Positions 1-15,261 are shown, counted from the stretch's first letter. The stretch: DNA of 64,000 bases from Plotosus lineatus (GCA_024760905.1 CM045745.1:2237501-2301500); one strand, 5' to 3'. Made by a program: numbers and translations. Notes: generated by a model from the letters alone, not told the origin.

Positions 1-1728
1 TATGTCATCAGGGCCAACTGCCTTTCCACTCTTCATCCTCTTCAATGCCCTCCTCACTTCTCCCTTACTAATCTTTGCTACTTCCTGGTCCTCAACAGTC
101 ACCCATCCTACTCTTTTTTTTTTTTCTCTCTCTCTCATTTTCCTCGTTCATCAGCTCTTCAAAGTACTCTTTACATCTTCCCAGCACACTTCTGTCATCA
201 GTCAATACATTTCCCTCTCTGTCCTTTATCACTCTAACTTGCTGCACGTCTTTCCCATCTCTATTTCTCTGCTGTGCTCACCTGTATAAATAATTTTCTC
301 CCTCCTTACTGTCCAACCTATCATACGTCCTCTGTTTGGCCTTTGACACCGCTACCTTCGCCTTACGCTATGTCTCCCTGTACTCCTGTTTACTGTCTTC
401 AGTTCTCTCTGTGTCCCACTTCTTCTTAGCTAACCTCTTCTTTTGTACACACTCCTGCACTTCCTCATTCCACCACCAAGTTTCCTTATCTACTTTCCTT
501 CCAGAGGACACACCAAGTACTCTCCTACCGGTCTCCCTGATCACATTGGCTGTGGTTATCCAGTCATCTGGAAGCACTTCCTGACTACCCAAAGCCTGTT
601 TCAACTGCTCCTTGAAGACAACACGACACTCTTCCTTTTTCAGCTTCCACCACTTTGTCTTCTGTTCTGCCTTTGCCTTTTTCACCTTTCTCACCATCAG
701 CATCATTCTGCACACCACCATCTTATGCTGTTTGGCAACACTCTCACCCACTACTACTTTGCAGTCACTGACTTCCTTCAAATTACATCGCCTGCACAAG
801 ATGTAGTCTACCTGTGTGCGCTTACCTCCGCTTTCACAAGTCACCCAATGCTCCTGTTTCTTTTTGAAGAAAGTATTCACCACAGCCATTTCCATCCTTT
901 TTGCAAAATCGATCAACATCTGTCCTTCTGTGTTCCTGTCCTGGATACCAAACCTGCCCATCACTTCCTCGTCCCCTCTGTTGCCTGCACCAACATGTCC
1001 ATTGAAGTCTGCCCCAATGTCCACCCTTTCACCTCTGGGGGTACTCTGCATCACTTCATCTAACTCACTCCAGAATCTCTCCTTCTAGCTCACATCCTGC
1101 CTGTGGGGCATAAGCACTAACAACATTGACCATCACGCCTTCAATTTACAACATCACTCTGTCTGACACTCTTTTCACTTCTAGAACATTCCTGACAAAC
1201 TCCTCCTTCAAGATGACTCCTACTCCATTTCTCTTCCCATCCACACCATGATAAAACAGCTTAAACCCTGCTCCTAAGCTTTTAGATTTGCTACCTTTCC
1301 ACCTGGTCTCCTGAACACACAGTATATCCACCTTCCTCCTCTGCATCATGTCAGCCCGCTCTCTGCCTTTTCCTTGCATGGTTCCAATATTCAAAGTCCC
1401 TACTCTCAGTCCTAAGCTCATGCCTTTCCTCTTCTCTCTCTGCCTACGGACACGCCTCCCGCCTCTCCTTCTTCGACGTCTTCAACCAACAGTAGTCCAA
1501 TTTCCATCCGCACCCTGTTGGTTGATATATATATATATGTATAATATTTTATTTATTTATTTATTTATTTATTTGTACAAGCAATTTTATGAGCTGTAAC
1601 TTTTCCCTTGCAATGATGTGCGTGTGTGTCAGTCAGGGGGTTGTATTTAACTGTTCTTTAAGCTCCCAGCAGGTCAGCATGGCAGTTTATGATGGTAGGT
1701 TATTTTTTGTGCTTTATTGATTAATTAG

Positions 1729-1899
<171 letters not shown>

Positions 1900-1969
1900 T
1901 AGTACTGTAGGATTAGAATGGGCTGTGCTGTGTAAATATTGTGTGTCTTGTAAACTTTCTCTCTGACAG

Positions 1970-2119
1970 GAGCCTATTCTCTCTCTATACGTGACTGGGA
2001 CGACATGAAGGGTGACAATGTGAAGCACTACAAAATCCGCAAGCTTGATAATGGTGGCTACTACATCACCACAAGAGCCCAGTTTGAGACGCTCCAGAAA
2101 CTAGTCAAACACTACACAG
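1970..2119 (+). CDS. yes1: yes1 exon, C-terminal part of SH2 domain
   Basis: This 150-nt exon lies between acceptor ctgacag and donor gtgtga. It encodes [29 protein letters not shown] and [10 protein letters not shown], which are the central SH2 strands and the second helix with the HYKIRKLD phosphopeptide-binding face. It enters and leaves in phase 1, as in other Src-family genes. The intron before it is only 120 bp. Confidence 0.95.
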
Positions 2120-2949
2120 GTGTGACATCAGCACACAACAACTTGTTTTTTAGTCTTTTGCTTTTTTACTGGTCCCTGCATTAAGAATAGAGTTTGTGAG
2201 AGCTGTTTAATGTAACACACTCAACCTGGCCCTGCTGTGGTGTGATTAAAGATGCTTGCTGAAGAGTGTTGGCTCAAAAGGGGGAGGAACTTTGATTTTG
2301 ATTGGTTTTCAGTTATCAGGAAGCTGGTTATACATTTGTTCATGTTTCATCCTTAATTATGATTGAAGAAACCATTTGTGGTGAAACTTATCCATTTCAC
2401 GATGCAGGAGATCCAAAATAAAATTTTAAGGTGTTTATTTCACATTTCAGAAAAGATTCCGCAAAAGATGTTCTGAGAGAAAAATCTCAGACACCTCTAC
2501 CAGTCTCTATCTCTGATTTGATCCCCAAAGTTCCTCCTGATGCCCGTGACTGATTCAGTGGTCCATGTAAAAACCCTCTTTTTATACCTTCAAGCTCACC
2601 ATCTTTTCAGTTCACTGCCATTACTTTCTGGCATTACATCTCCAGTGCCCATTACACTCTGATTGGTCTGCCATGATATCATTTCTCAAATTGACCCAAC
2701 ATATCTCAACATACCTCGAGTTGACCTTGAAGGTGCCCCCCATCACTTAGGTCAGTGATTATCTCTTCATGTTCCGACGTTTTGTTCCAAAGCTCAGTGT
2801 GGAATGGCCACAATAAAACAATCTTACAATCACCTCGGTGAATGTGGTTTGTGTTTTTACTTAATTACTACATTTTACTACATTAATACTGTATTAATGA
2901 GTAAGACTGTCTATAGAATGTGTTTGAGAAGCATGTTTTATGCTTGTAA

Positions 2950-3099
2950 TATGATACATAGGGTTTTACTTCCGGTTGATCATTCGCTCATGTAATATAG
3001 GGTAACATAGGGTTTTACTTCTGGGTACAGAACTCACGGATTATCTTGATTCGTGGGAGGGGCCAGAACCGAACCCCCACGAATAACTAGGGGCTACTG
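2950..3099. mobile_element. pogo/Tigger-like terminal fragment
   Basis: The right end reads GGGGCTACTG followed by TA, the inverse of a CAGTAGCCCC terminus at a TA target, as expected for Tc1/mariner-pogo elements. The subterminal text (ACTCACGGATTATC, GAACCCCCACGAATAAC) is typical of Tigger-type ends. No matching left end was found, so this is a fragment with an uncertain left boundary. Confidence 0.45.
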
Positions 3100-3260
3100 T
3101 ATATTATATTGCAAATCCATATATGTTTACAAATAAAATTATATTCCAATTTGTCTATACATTAGATGATATGTCGCCCAACTATAGATAGCAAGCAGGC
3201 GCCGTCCTGGACCCCACCCCCCAGACAACCCCCCCGGCCAAAGTTCATATTTTGCTGTTG
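3100..3260. repeat. dispersed AT-rich repeat, copy 1
   Basis: It contains TATATTATATTGCAAATCCA, ATATGTTTACAAATAA, TAGATGATAT and CCGTCCTGGACC in the same order and spacing as 22380-22510. Family unknown. The second copy adjoins a LINE fragment, so this may be part of a larger element. Confidence 0.5.
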
Positions 3261-3474
3261 AGATCATATCAGTACTCAGTCAGGATTAGATTAGCCAATG
3301 CCCGAAAGTGGGCAACCCCAACTTCTCTTCAGACTCCGCATTGTGGCTGTCCACTGCTGCGTGTTTTTGTGTGTCATGCTTAATTTGGAGAGCCAAAGTT
3401 TCCTTGTGGAAGAATATTAAAAATTTGTATAGAAGCTTCACAAAATAGCAACAACATCTTCCTCCTAATTCGGG

Positions 3475-3960
3475 GTCTGGTCATACGGGCAGCAGCTTAT
3501 GCAGTTTAGCAGCAGATGCCCTCCCCCAGCCACTTCTTGCAGATCCTTTTTTTTGGGGGGGTCCCGAGGCATTCAGACACGAGAGATATAGCTCTTCAAA
3601 GCATGTTCTTGGTCGACTGCAGTTTCTCTTCTCGGTTGGACATCCCCGAAACACCACACCAGGGAGGCATTCTACCCAAATGCCCAAGCCACCTCAACCA
3701 GCCTCTTTGAACACGGAGGAGCAGCGGTGCTACTCCGAGCTCCTCTCGGATGGCTGACCTGTGGTGCCACCCATGACCCTGCGAAGGAAGCATATATTCA
3801 TGTTCCTGTTCTTTCAATCAGTATCCAGAGCTTGTGACCATAGGTGAGGGTTGAAAAACAGATTGATTACTAAATTGAGAGCTTTACCTTCCGGGTCAGC
3901 TCCCTCTTCACCATAATGGACTGGTACACGCTTCGTTTTACAGTATACGCGCCTGTTTTA
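3475..3960 (-). mobile_element. non-LTR retrotransposon fragment (C-terminal reverse transcriptase)
   Basis: The minus strand reads RWLGHLGRMPP, a motif found near the end of several LINE polyproteins, preceded in the element by sequence encoding part of the RT thumb. Two pieces appear abutted (3475-3810 and 3815-3960). The open frame is short and broken, so it is non-functional. Clade (Rex3/RTE-like or other) is not settled from sequence alone. Confidence 0.55.
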
Positions 3961-4131
3961 CAGTTCGTTTTACCAATCCGAAAAACAGAGGTCAGACATG
4001 ATTGAAATTATATACAACTATTTACTTGAATAGGTACAAGGAATTTTATCTTCTCTTGATCACACTTATAGCGCAATCTTCTGGAAAGGTTACGACCTAA
4101 TCATGAAAACCGTAAGCAAAATATTGCTTGA

Positions 4132-6329
<2,198 letters not shown>

Positions 6330-6383
<54 letters not shown>
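6330..6383. repeat. (TA)n microsatellite
   Basis: A near-perfect TA run of about 25 units abuts the 3' end of an RTE LINE. Similar TA/CA tracts border several RTE copies in this window. Confidence 0.9.
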
Positions 6384-6384
<1 letters not shown>

Positions 6385-6385
<1 letters not shown>

Positions 6386-8360
6386 TTTACTTTCGGCTGC
6401 TCCCTTCAGGGGTCGCCACAGCAAATCATCCGCCTCCATCTCACCCTGTCCTCTGCATCTTCTTTTCTGACTCCAACGACCTTCATGTCTTCCTTCACCA
6501 CATCCATAAATCTCTTCTTTGGTCTTCCTCGAGACCTTCTGCCTGGTAGTTCCAACCTCAGCATCCTACTGCCAATATACTCACTATCCCTCCTCTGTAC
6601 ATGTCCAAACCATCTCAATCTAGCCTCTCTGACTTTGTCTCCAAAACATCTTACATGGGCTGTCCCTCTGATGTACTCATTTCTGATCCTATCCATCCTC
6701 GTTACTCCCAGAGAGAACCTCAACATTTTCATCTCCGCTACCTCCAGCTCTGCCTCCTGCCTTTTCCTCAGCGCCACTGTTTCTAAGCCATACAACATCG
6801 CTGGCCTCATCACCGTCTTGTACACTTTTACTTCATTCTTGCTGACACTCTCCTATCGCACATCACACCGGACAATTTTCTCCAACCATTCCAGCCTGCC
6901 TGCATATAGATGTCTGAATAGATCATTTTCTCCCGCTTTACTTTCCAACCTATCATACAAGTCATCATACGCCCTCTGTTTGGCCTTAGCCACTGCGACT
7001 TTCGCCTTATGCTGTGTATCCCTGTACTCCTGTTTGCTCTCTTCAGTCCTCTCTGTGTCCCACTTCTTCTTAGCTAACCGCTTCTTATGTACACACTCCT
7101 GCACTTCCTCATTCCACCACCAAGTCTCCTTATCTACTGTCCTTCCAGAGGACACGCCAAGTACTCTCCTACCTGTCTCCCTAATCACATTTGCTGTGGT
7201 TGTCCAGTCATTTGGAAGCACTTCCTGGCCACCCAAAGCCTGTTTCAACTCCTCCTTGAAGACAACACAACACTCCTCCTTTTTCAGCTTCCACCACTTT
7301 GTCTTCTGCTCTGCCTTTGCCTTCTTCACCTTCCTCACCATCAGCGTCATCCTGCACACCACCATCATATGCTGTTTGGCAACACTCTCACCCACTACTA
7401 CTTTGCAGTCACTGACTTCCTTCAAATGACATCGCCTACACAAGATGTAGTCTACCTGTGTGCTCCTACCTCCGCTTTTATAAGTCACCCTATGCTCCTG
7501 TTTCTTCTCAAAGAAAGTATTCACCACAGCCATTTCCATCCTTTTTTCAAAATCTATCAACATCTGTCCTTCTGCGTTCCTGTCCTGGATACCAAACCTG
7601 CCCATCACTTCCTCGTCCCTTCTGTTGCCTGCACCAACATGTCCATTGAAGTCTGCACCAATGACCACTGTTTCACCCCTGGGGTACTCTGCATCACTGC
7701 ATCTAACTCACTCCAGAATCTCTCCTTCTCTTCTCGCTCACATCCTGCCTGTGGGGCATAAGCACTAACAACATTGAGCATTACACCTTCAATTTCTAAC
7801 TTGAGACTCATCACTCTGTCTGACACTCTTTTCACTTTTAGAACATTCCTGACAAACCCCTCCTTCAAGATGACTCCTACTCCATTTCTCTTCCCATCTA
7901 CACCATTATAAAATAGCTTAAACCCTGCTCCTAAACTTCTAGCTTTGCTACCTTTCCACCTGGTCTCCTGAACACACAGTATGTCCACCTTCCTCCTCTG
8001 CATCATGTCAGCCAGCTCTCTACCTTTTCTTTGCATAGTTCCAACATTCAAAGTCCCAACTCTCAGTCCTACACTCATGCCTTTCCTCTTCTCTCTCTGC
8101 CTACGGACACGCCTCCCACCTCTCCGTCTTCGACCAACAGTAGTCCAATTTCCATCAGCACCCTGTTGATTGACAGCACTGATGGCGGTCGTTGTTAACC
8201 CGGGCCTCGACCGATCCGGTATGGGGGCAATACTTCTGATTTGCATCATAAAAGTTTGGCATTGGTTTTACGTCGGATGCCCTTCCTGACACAACCCTCT
8301 GCATTTCTTAGGGCTTGGGACCGGCATGAGGGGGAGAGACACTGGTTAGTGCCCCCCCCC
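6385..8360 (-). mobile_element. RTE-type LINE, internally deleted copy with endonuclease
   Basis: Read on the minus strand, the 5' side (about 8360) begins with the leader ending GGGTTGTGTCAGGAAGGG. The ORF follows, with an Arg-rich N-terminus (RRRRGGRRVRRQREKRKG) and an APE-type endonuclease: GTLNVGT, CVQETRWKG (catalytic Glu), SAYAPQ, GADFNGHVG and VDYILCR. After the linker LFRHLYAGRLEW the frame jumps to the element's C-terminal YKTVMRPAMLYG and RWFGHVQRRDSEYIGS, so the reverse-transcriptase core including FADD is deleted. A 1-nt deletion near 7681 shifts the frame (TPGVKQ instead of TPRGE). The 3' end at 6385-6430 reads, on +, CGGCTGCTCCCTTCAGG. The copy cannot self-mobilise. Confidence 0.85.
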
Positions 8361-8380
8361 CCCCACCTCATGGCTGCATT

Positions 8381-8421
<41 letters not shown>

Positions 8422-9811
8422 AAATTAATCCGTTCCAGTGCCTTTTTCGTAACCTGGGGTTTTGTAAGTAGAGGTGCATTTTACATGTGTCCCACTTCTT
8501 CTTAGCTAACCGCTTCTTATGTACACACTCCTGCACTTCCTCATTCCACCACCAAGTCTCCTTATCTACTGTCCTTCCAGAGGACACGCCAAGTACTCTC
8601 CTACCTGTCTCCCTAATCACATTTGCTGTGGTTGTCCAGTCATTTGGAAGCACTTCCTGGCCACCCAAAGCCTGTTTCAACTCCTCCTTGAAGACAACAC
8701 AACACTCCTCCTTTTTCAGCTTCCACCACTTTGTCTTCTGCTCTGCCTTTGCCTTCTTCACCTTCCTCACCATCAGCGTCATCCTGCACACCACCATCAT
8801 ATGCTGTTTGGCAACACTCTCACCCACTACTACTTTGCAGTCACTGACTTCCTTCAAATGACATCGCCTACACAAGATGTAGTCTACCTGTGTGCTCCTA
8901 CCTCCGCTTTTATAAGTCACCCTATGCTCCTGTTTCTTCTCAAAGAAAGTATTCACCACAGCCATTTCCATCCTTTTTTCAAAATCTATCAACATCTGTC
9001 CTTCTGCGTTCCTGTCCTGGATACCAAACCTGCCCATCACTTCCTCGTCCCTTCTGTTGCCTGCACCAACATGTCCATTGAAGTCTGCACCAATGACCAC
9101 TGTTTCACCCCTGGGGGTACTCTGCATCACTGCATCTAACTCACTCCAGAATCTCTCCTTCTCTTCTCGCTCACATCCTGCCTGTGGGGCATAAGCACTA
9201 ACAACATTGAGCATTACACCTTCAATTTCTAACTTGAGACTCATCACTCTGTCTGACACTCTTTTCACTTTTAGAACATTCCTGACAAACCCCTCCTTCA
9301 AGATGACTCCTACTCCATTTCTCTTCCCATCTACACCATTATAAAATAGCTTAAACCCTGCTCCTAAACTTCTAGCTTTGCTACCTTTCCACCTGGTCTC
9401 CTGAACACACAGTATGTCCACCTTCCTCCTCTGCATCATGTCAGCCAGCTCTCTACCTTTTCTTTGCATAGTTCCAACATTCAAAGTCCCAACTCTCAGT
9501 CCTACACTCATGCCTTTCCTCTTCTCTCTCTGCCTACGGACACGCCTCCCACCTCTCCGTCTTCGACCAACAGTAGTCCAATTTCCATCAGCACCCTGTT
9601 GATTGACAGCACTGATGGCGGTCGTTGTTAACCCGGGCCTCGACCGATCCGGTATGGGGGCAATACTTCTGATTTGCATCATAAAAGTTTGGCATTGGTT
9701 TTACGTCGGATGCCCTTCCTGACACAACCCTCTGCATTTCTCAGGGCTTGGGACCGGCATGAGGGGGAGAGACACTGGTTAGTGCCCCCCCCCCCACCTC
9801 ATGGCTGCATT

Positions 9812-9870
<59 letters not shown>

Positions 9871-9934
9871 TAATCCGTTCCAGTGCCTTTTTCGTAACCT
9901 GGGGTTTTGTAAGTAGAGGTGCATTTTACATGTG
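7054..9934. repeat. 1.43 kb direct tandem duplication within the RTE copy
   Basis: Positions 7054-8485 are repeated almost identically at 8486-9930. Landmarks recur at an offset of 1432-1433 (for example the TACGTCGGATGCCC leader and the CTAACCGCTTCTTATG segment). The three boundaries (7054-7057, 8486-8489, 9931-9934) all read TGTG, a 4-bp microhomology. Differences are mainly homopolymer length and the CA tract. The unit also carries about 65 bp of a flanking Tigger-like repeat, showing that the duplication came after the RTE insertion. Confidence 0.9.
8381..9682 (-). pseudogene. chimeric RTE endonuclease ORF (433 aa) in the second duplicate
   Basis: This is the longest RTE frame in the window. 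It starts MMQIRSIAP, carries the Arg-rich N-terminus and an unbroken APE endonuclease (GTLNVGTM, CVQETRWKG, SAYAPQAG, GADFNGHVG, STQVDYILC, KQHMMVVC), then the linker, and runs across the duplication junction into a translated CA/TA microsatellite (ending CVYIYI). It has no reverse transcriptase. It is the only unbroken endonuclease here, but as part of a truncated element it is probably not a functional gene. Confidence 0.7.
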
Positions 9935-10060
9935 AAATGCGTGATTTGTTCCAAGGCGCCCAAGACTACCCCCATAAACCCTTTAAAAATAATAAAAGTA
10001 CACCAATTTTATATGAAATATGTGTTAAAAATAAAAGAAAATTATTTCTTTTTTTTTTTA
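9868..10060. repeat. Tigger-like dispersed repeat, partial copy
   Basis: It shares AATTAATCCGTTCCAGTG, CATTTTACATGTGAAATG, TGTTCCAAGG, CCATAAACCCTTTAAAAAT and AAAGTACACCAATTTT with fuller copies at 14393-14830 and 44466-44990. The first 65 bp are also present at 8421-8485 because of the tandem duplication. Confidence 0.65.
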
Positions 10061-10555
10061 AATCTCTCAAACCACCCATGCAATGCTTTAAAGTCCGGGG
10101 GTTTCTGGTCTGAAAAACCCCCACCCCCCATCTCTCTCTATTTGGAAAGAGAATTGAATCTGCTTCAGGATGATCGACATAATTATAGCATCAACATTGA
10201 CTGAGTCACTTTTTGGTTTCACTTTCTGTCGCTAATGAAGAAATGTTACTTTTGGAAAAATAGTAATTACACTTAGAGAACCAGTTTCTGATTGTATGCA
10301 TTTGAAACTCGCAAATAAACTAAATCAATACGGCTCTTGCCCAGTCAGTGCGGTATTCTTGGCCTCTTCCAACAGATGAGTTCTGTTTACATAGAGTCAT
10401 GTCTGTTTTGAGGCTTCTCATCAGCTCAGGATGGAGAATGTCTGCATGTGAAGTAAAATATGAAGTCTACCGTTAAAAATAAAAGCAAAAACATTTATAT
10501 TGACCAATTCTGTCACAACGTGTCCATAATATCACTTCCGATAGCGATCAGGTGT

Positions 10556-10557
<2 letters not shown>
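10061..10557 (+). other. yes1 intron, unassigned
   Basis: No gene or element recognised. A short C-rich stretch (10117-10130) and otherwise AT-rich intron. Confidence 0.4.
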
Positions 10558-10629
<72 letters not shown>

Positions 10630-10650
10630 CATACATACATACATACACAC
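10558..10650. repeat. (TA)n then (CATA)n microsatellite
   Basis: About 30 TA units are followed by CATA units. Open frames over it are only translated repeat. Confidence 0.9.
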
Positions 10651-11673
10651 ATACTGTGTGGCTCACCGAATCTAAAACAGCAGCTGGTCTCAGTGACACT
10701 TCTTACCACTCATGCGCAGATGTGGATAATGTAGTGACAATAGCTGGCCTGAGAGGGTGACAAAAGGACTGGCTTGGTGCTAATAAATGTTCTGGTTTTA
10801 AGATTGATTCCCCACTCACTTGATTCACAAGTAAAGACCAGCAGGAATAAATAAAACCCTTTTTTCCTGTTGTATTTTTTTAAGAGCAAATGTTAAGAGC
10901 TGCAGTACAAGGAATAAAAAAGATTGGCCTAAGGAAGCAGTTACACCTTAACAGAGAGAATAAACGAATGGTGAAAGCCATAACAGTTTGTACTCTAAAC
11001 GTTTACAATACCCCAGTGGATGTACACTGATCTCCATTCTGGATCTGATGAAGACTTGGTACGCAAATGGATTTTATCCTACTTATCCTGTGGTTGTTGG
11101 TATTGTGCTGTGGACAACCTTTACACATCCATTATTTATCAGTTCTTATGCATTCCTTATCAGTAATAGTCTGTCGAACATGCTGTCTGCTTCATGCACA
11201 CCGAGTTCACTCATTGCCTGTCAGGTAGTAGGCTGGCCAAGAGTCGGGTCCACCGGTCATCAATGGAAGTGAATTGTCAAGCACAGGACAAGTTCTGTTT
11301 AAAGCGCCTGCCTGGTGCACAACAACCATACAACTATCGTTACCTTTGTACAACCAGGTTACCTTTGCCTGGTGGAGGCTGTTAGGGTACATGCATTGAA
11401 GGGACCTTATCTGACAAGGAACATATTCACCAAATGTGAAATGAATAAGAAACGCAGGCGAATAGCGATGAATGGAAAGGAAAATGTTGCCCTTTTTAAA
11501 CATCTATTTGTTCTTTGTGGAAAAATGTAACTGCTCCCTATCTTACAGGTGAACATTTAATTTCAAATGTTTAAATCATGAATATGTGATCGGGTATAAA
11601 TTTTAGATGATGCATTTTGATTTTCTTCAGTATGAAGATGTCCCTGTGAAGTAGTTTTGTGTGTGTATTTCAG
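10651..11673 (+). other. yes1 intron, unassigned
   Basis: About 1 kb with no recognisable repeat or exon, ending in the acceptor gtatttcag before the 77-nt exon. Confidence 0.5.
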
Positions 11674-11750
11674 GGAGTTTGCTGGATTTCCTTAAGGAAG
11701 GCGAAGGCAAAAAGCTCAAGCTTCCGCAGCTCGTGGACATGGCAGCTCAG
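11674..11750 (+). CDS. yes1: yes1 exon, kinase hinge and alpha-D region
   Basis: This 77-nt exon, a hallmark size in Src-family genes, has acceptor tttcag and donor gtaaga. It encodes [19 protein letters not shown], then VDMAAQ, the start of the kinase C-lobe (alpha-D and alpha-E). The [12 protein letters not shown] loop is Yes-like. Confidence 0.95.
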
Positions 11751-12778
<1,028 letters not shown>

Positions 12779-12904
12779 TAGTTCATGTAGCTCAAAATGA
12801 CTGGTGGAGCAAACGCACATTCTCACTGACCTTGCTTCTGCCATTAGCCATTATATATAAGATCAGATCCTTTGTGGTTGTATAATAGAATCTCATGTTA
12901 TCAG

Positions 12905-13300
12905 ACCTATATTCAAGATTCAAGATTCTTTACTACCATTTGTGCTTTTACACACATAGGAATTTCTGTGCAGTTGTGCAAAGAGTCAAGTTGTGGAAAA
13001 AAAAGAAACAGGAAGGCTCAGAACGGCAAAACACATACTTCTATAGAATAAGTACCTAAGTCCTATGTATTAAAGGGACCTCACACAGGCACAGTAAACA
13101 GTACACTTGTAGTAAAATATTATCATAGTAGTAATAATAATAATAATAAAAAGTATATCAATAAGTAAGAATAAATAAAGTAAGAATAAATAAGTAAAAA
13201 AAATAATACAAATAAATAAATGAGAATAATGATACAATAAATAAGTAAGTAGGTAGACGCAACAATAAAGTCATTAGACACAACAACATAAATTACATTG
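12905..13300 (-). mobile_element. LINE 3' end fragment (L2/Rex type)
   Basis: It begins ATTCAAGATTCAAGATTCTT followed by TACTACCATTTGTGC, the inverse of the tandem-repeat 3' end used by fish L2/Rex-type LINEs, then non-coding 3' UTR ending in AAATAAGTAAGAATAAATA repeats. No coding part remains. Confidence 0.5.
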
Positions 13301-13339
13301 CACTCAGTTATGTAGTTTATAGATATATTTCTTTCTTCC

Positions 13340-13653
13340 TTTCTTTCGGCTTTTCCCCTTTTCTCGGGAGTCACCACAGCGAATCATCTGATTCGTACAT
13401 TTGATTTGGCATAGGTTTTTACCTATTTTAGCAAGGGACAGAAACACGCTGACGGCTTTGCAGCCTACTGTTTACGAAAGTCAGCCATGGTTCTTTTACA
13501 TGAACCTCTCACCATAGACAGTGAGAGACATGACCCGCCTTTGGTAACCCAGGTAGCTGCACTGGGGGGGACAGTGACAACCCTGTGGGGACTCGAACCC
13601 CCAACCTTAGGATCAGCGATCCTGCGCCATATCCACTAGACCGCCACTGCCCC
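13340..13653 (-). mobile_element. tRNA-derived SINE with RTE-type tail
   Basis: On the minus strand the tRNA-like head starts near 13653, with A box TGGCGGTCTAGTGG and B box GGTTCGAGTCC (seen on + as GGGGACTCGAACC). Next come a central body (CTCACTGTCTATGGTGAGAG, GCTGACTTTCGTAAA) and a 3' end matching the RTE LINE terminus (on + CGGCTTTTCCCC.. TCACCACAGCGAATCAT). The RTE leader segment is partly deleted here. Non-coding pol III-type retroposon. Confidence 0.8.
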
Positions 13654-13702
<49 letters not shown>

Positions 13703-13725
13703 CACACACACACACATATATATAT
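13654..13725. repeat. (TA)n/(CA)n microsatellite between two SINEs
   Basis: Alternating TA and CA runs separate two tail-to-head copies of the same SINE. Confidence 0.85.
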
Positions 13726-14047
13726 GCTTTTTCCCTTTTCTTGGGGGTTGCCACAGCGAATCATCTGATTCGCACGTTTGATTTGGCGTAGGTTTTTACG
13801 TCGGATGCCCTTCCTGTCACAACCCTTTAGCAAGGCACAGAAACACACTGATGGCTTTGAAGCTCCTCTTTACGAAAGTCAGCAATGGTTCTTTTACATG
13901 CCTCTCACCATAGACAGTGACAGACATGGCCCGCCTTTGATAACCCAGTTAGCTGCACTTGGGGGACAGTGACAACCCTGTGGGTACTTGAACCCTCAAC
14001 CTTAGGATCAGCGATCCTGCGCCCTATCCACCAGACCACCTGCCCCC
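13726..14047 (-). mobile_element. tRNA-derived SINE with RTE-type tail
   Basis: Same family and orientation as the preceding copy. On + it reads from GCTTTTTCCCTTTTCTTGGG through GCCACAGCGAATCATCTG, the RTE-leader segment TACGTCGGATGCCCTTCCTG, the body, and the inverted tRNA head ending TCCACCAGACCACC. The B box is slightly decayed (TACTTGAACCC). Confidence 0.8.
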
Positions 14048-14096
14048 ACGAGGTCCTTAAATATGACGGTTGCGTTTTCCGAAATAATTGCCTCCG

Positions 14097-14282
14097 TCAC
14101 TGTATCTCTGCTTTTAATGCGTCCTTCTGCTTCAATAACGTCCCGATTGTAGAGGGGTTTTGGCCATACTCTTTTGCAATTTCAATCAACTGAATCCCAC
14201 TTTCATATTTTTTTATCGTCTCCTGTTTTACTTTTATTGATAACGGAGCCCGTGTCTTCTTTTCAATCTCTCCAGTCTCACG
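14097..14282 (-). pseudogene. pogo/Tigger transposase fragment (CENP-B-type HTH)
   Basis: The minus-strand frame contains KVKQETIKKYESGIQLIEIA, then KEYGQNPSTIGTLLKQKDAL. This is the N-terminal helix-turn-helix of Tigger/pogo transposases (the KKYESG..L..IAKEYG..PSTIG pattern). The upstream part runs into a microsatellite and no DDE domain follows, so only a relic remains. Confidence 0.7.
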
Positions 14283-14298
14283 TGTGTGTATGTGTGTG

Positions 14299-14331
<33 letters not shown>

Positions 14332-14340
14332 CTATACATA

Positions 14341-14392
<52 letters not shown>
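14283..14392. repeat. (GT)n/(TA)n microsatellite
   Basis: About 25 GT units and about 25 TA units inserted at the edge of the Tigger-like fragment. Confidence 0.9.
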
Positions 14393-14393
<1 letters not shown>

Positions 14394-14615
14394 CGTCAGG
14401 AGGGGTCGCATTTTACATGTTAAACACCTAATTCGTTCCAAGGCTCCAGTCTTTGGACTGGATAAACCCCATAAACCTTTTTAAAATGATAAAAGTACAC
14501 CAATTTTGTATGAAATATGTGTTAGAAGTAAAAGAAAATTATTTATTAAACATTTTAACATATTAAACCATTTTATTAACATTTATTAATTAAACCATTA
14601 TTAAACATTTTTTAT

Positions 14616-14689
<74 letters not shown>

Positions 14690-14823
14690 CTATTCTCTGC
14701 TTGACAAACTCATCTTTAACCTGATTCCTTGAGGAATCGGAATTCCAAAAACATTTACTGAATTAAACAACTTAAAAAACTAAACTAAAAACTGAAGAGT
14801 TAAGCTTCCTTCTGTCTTTATCC

Positions 14824-14863
<40 letters not shown>

Positions 14864-14880
14864 TTGTATATATATATATG
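14393..14880. repeat. Tigger-like dispersed repeat with internal CA/CT tracts
   Basis: It shares ordered blocks with 44466-44990: CATTTTACATGTTAAACACC, ATAAAAGTACACCAATTTTG, ATTAAACCATTATTAAACAT, an internal (CA)n followed by (CT)n, GATTCCTTGAGGAATCGGAA and ACAACTTAAAAAACTAAA. Adjacency to the pogo/Tigger HTH relic suggests both come from one element. It ends in another TA/TG tract. Confidence 0.65.
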
Positions 14881-15261
14881 GATAAAGACAGGTTTATGAA
14901 AAAAGATTTTGGTTTTTGTGTTTTTCCCTCCCCTTTCCTCCCTCATGAAACAATGACTTTTATTGAGCTCAGGGGAAGCACTGGGGTGCAGGAAAAATCG
15001 TGTTCACGGTAGTGGTGAGGGAAAAACACAAAAACCAAAAACACTGGGAGAGTATCAACACGGAAACTGTTGGAGTACTGAGGTCCTCTTTTATAGCACG
15101 CTGATGGCTGAGTGAATCCAGGTGCGCTCTCTGGATTTCGCCTGCGGGTAACAGCCACGCCCATCGCCAGTGCATGCAGTGTATGGGGAGAGAGAGAGAG
15201 AGTTAAATGCCACCAACTAGCGCAACTAGTGCATTTCACGACTTCAAATCAAATATAATGG

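Noticed and set aside
2..1088. Plus-strand frames rich in Ser, Leu, Phe and His (also at 6485-7761 and 8487-9139)
   Set aside because: They are antisense shadows of the RTE endonuclease reading frame on the minus strand.
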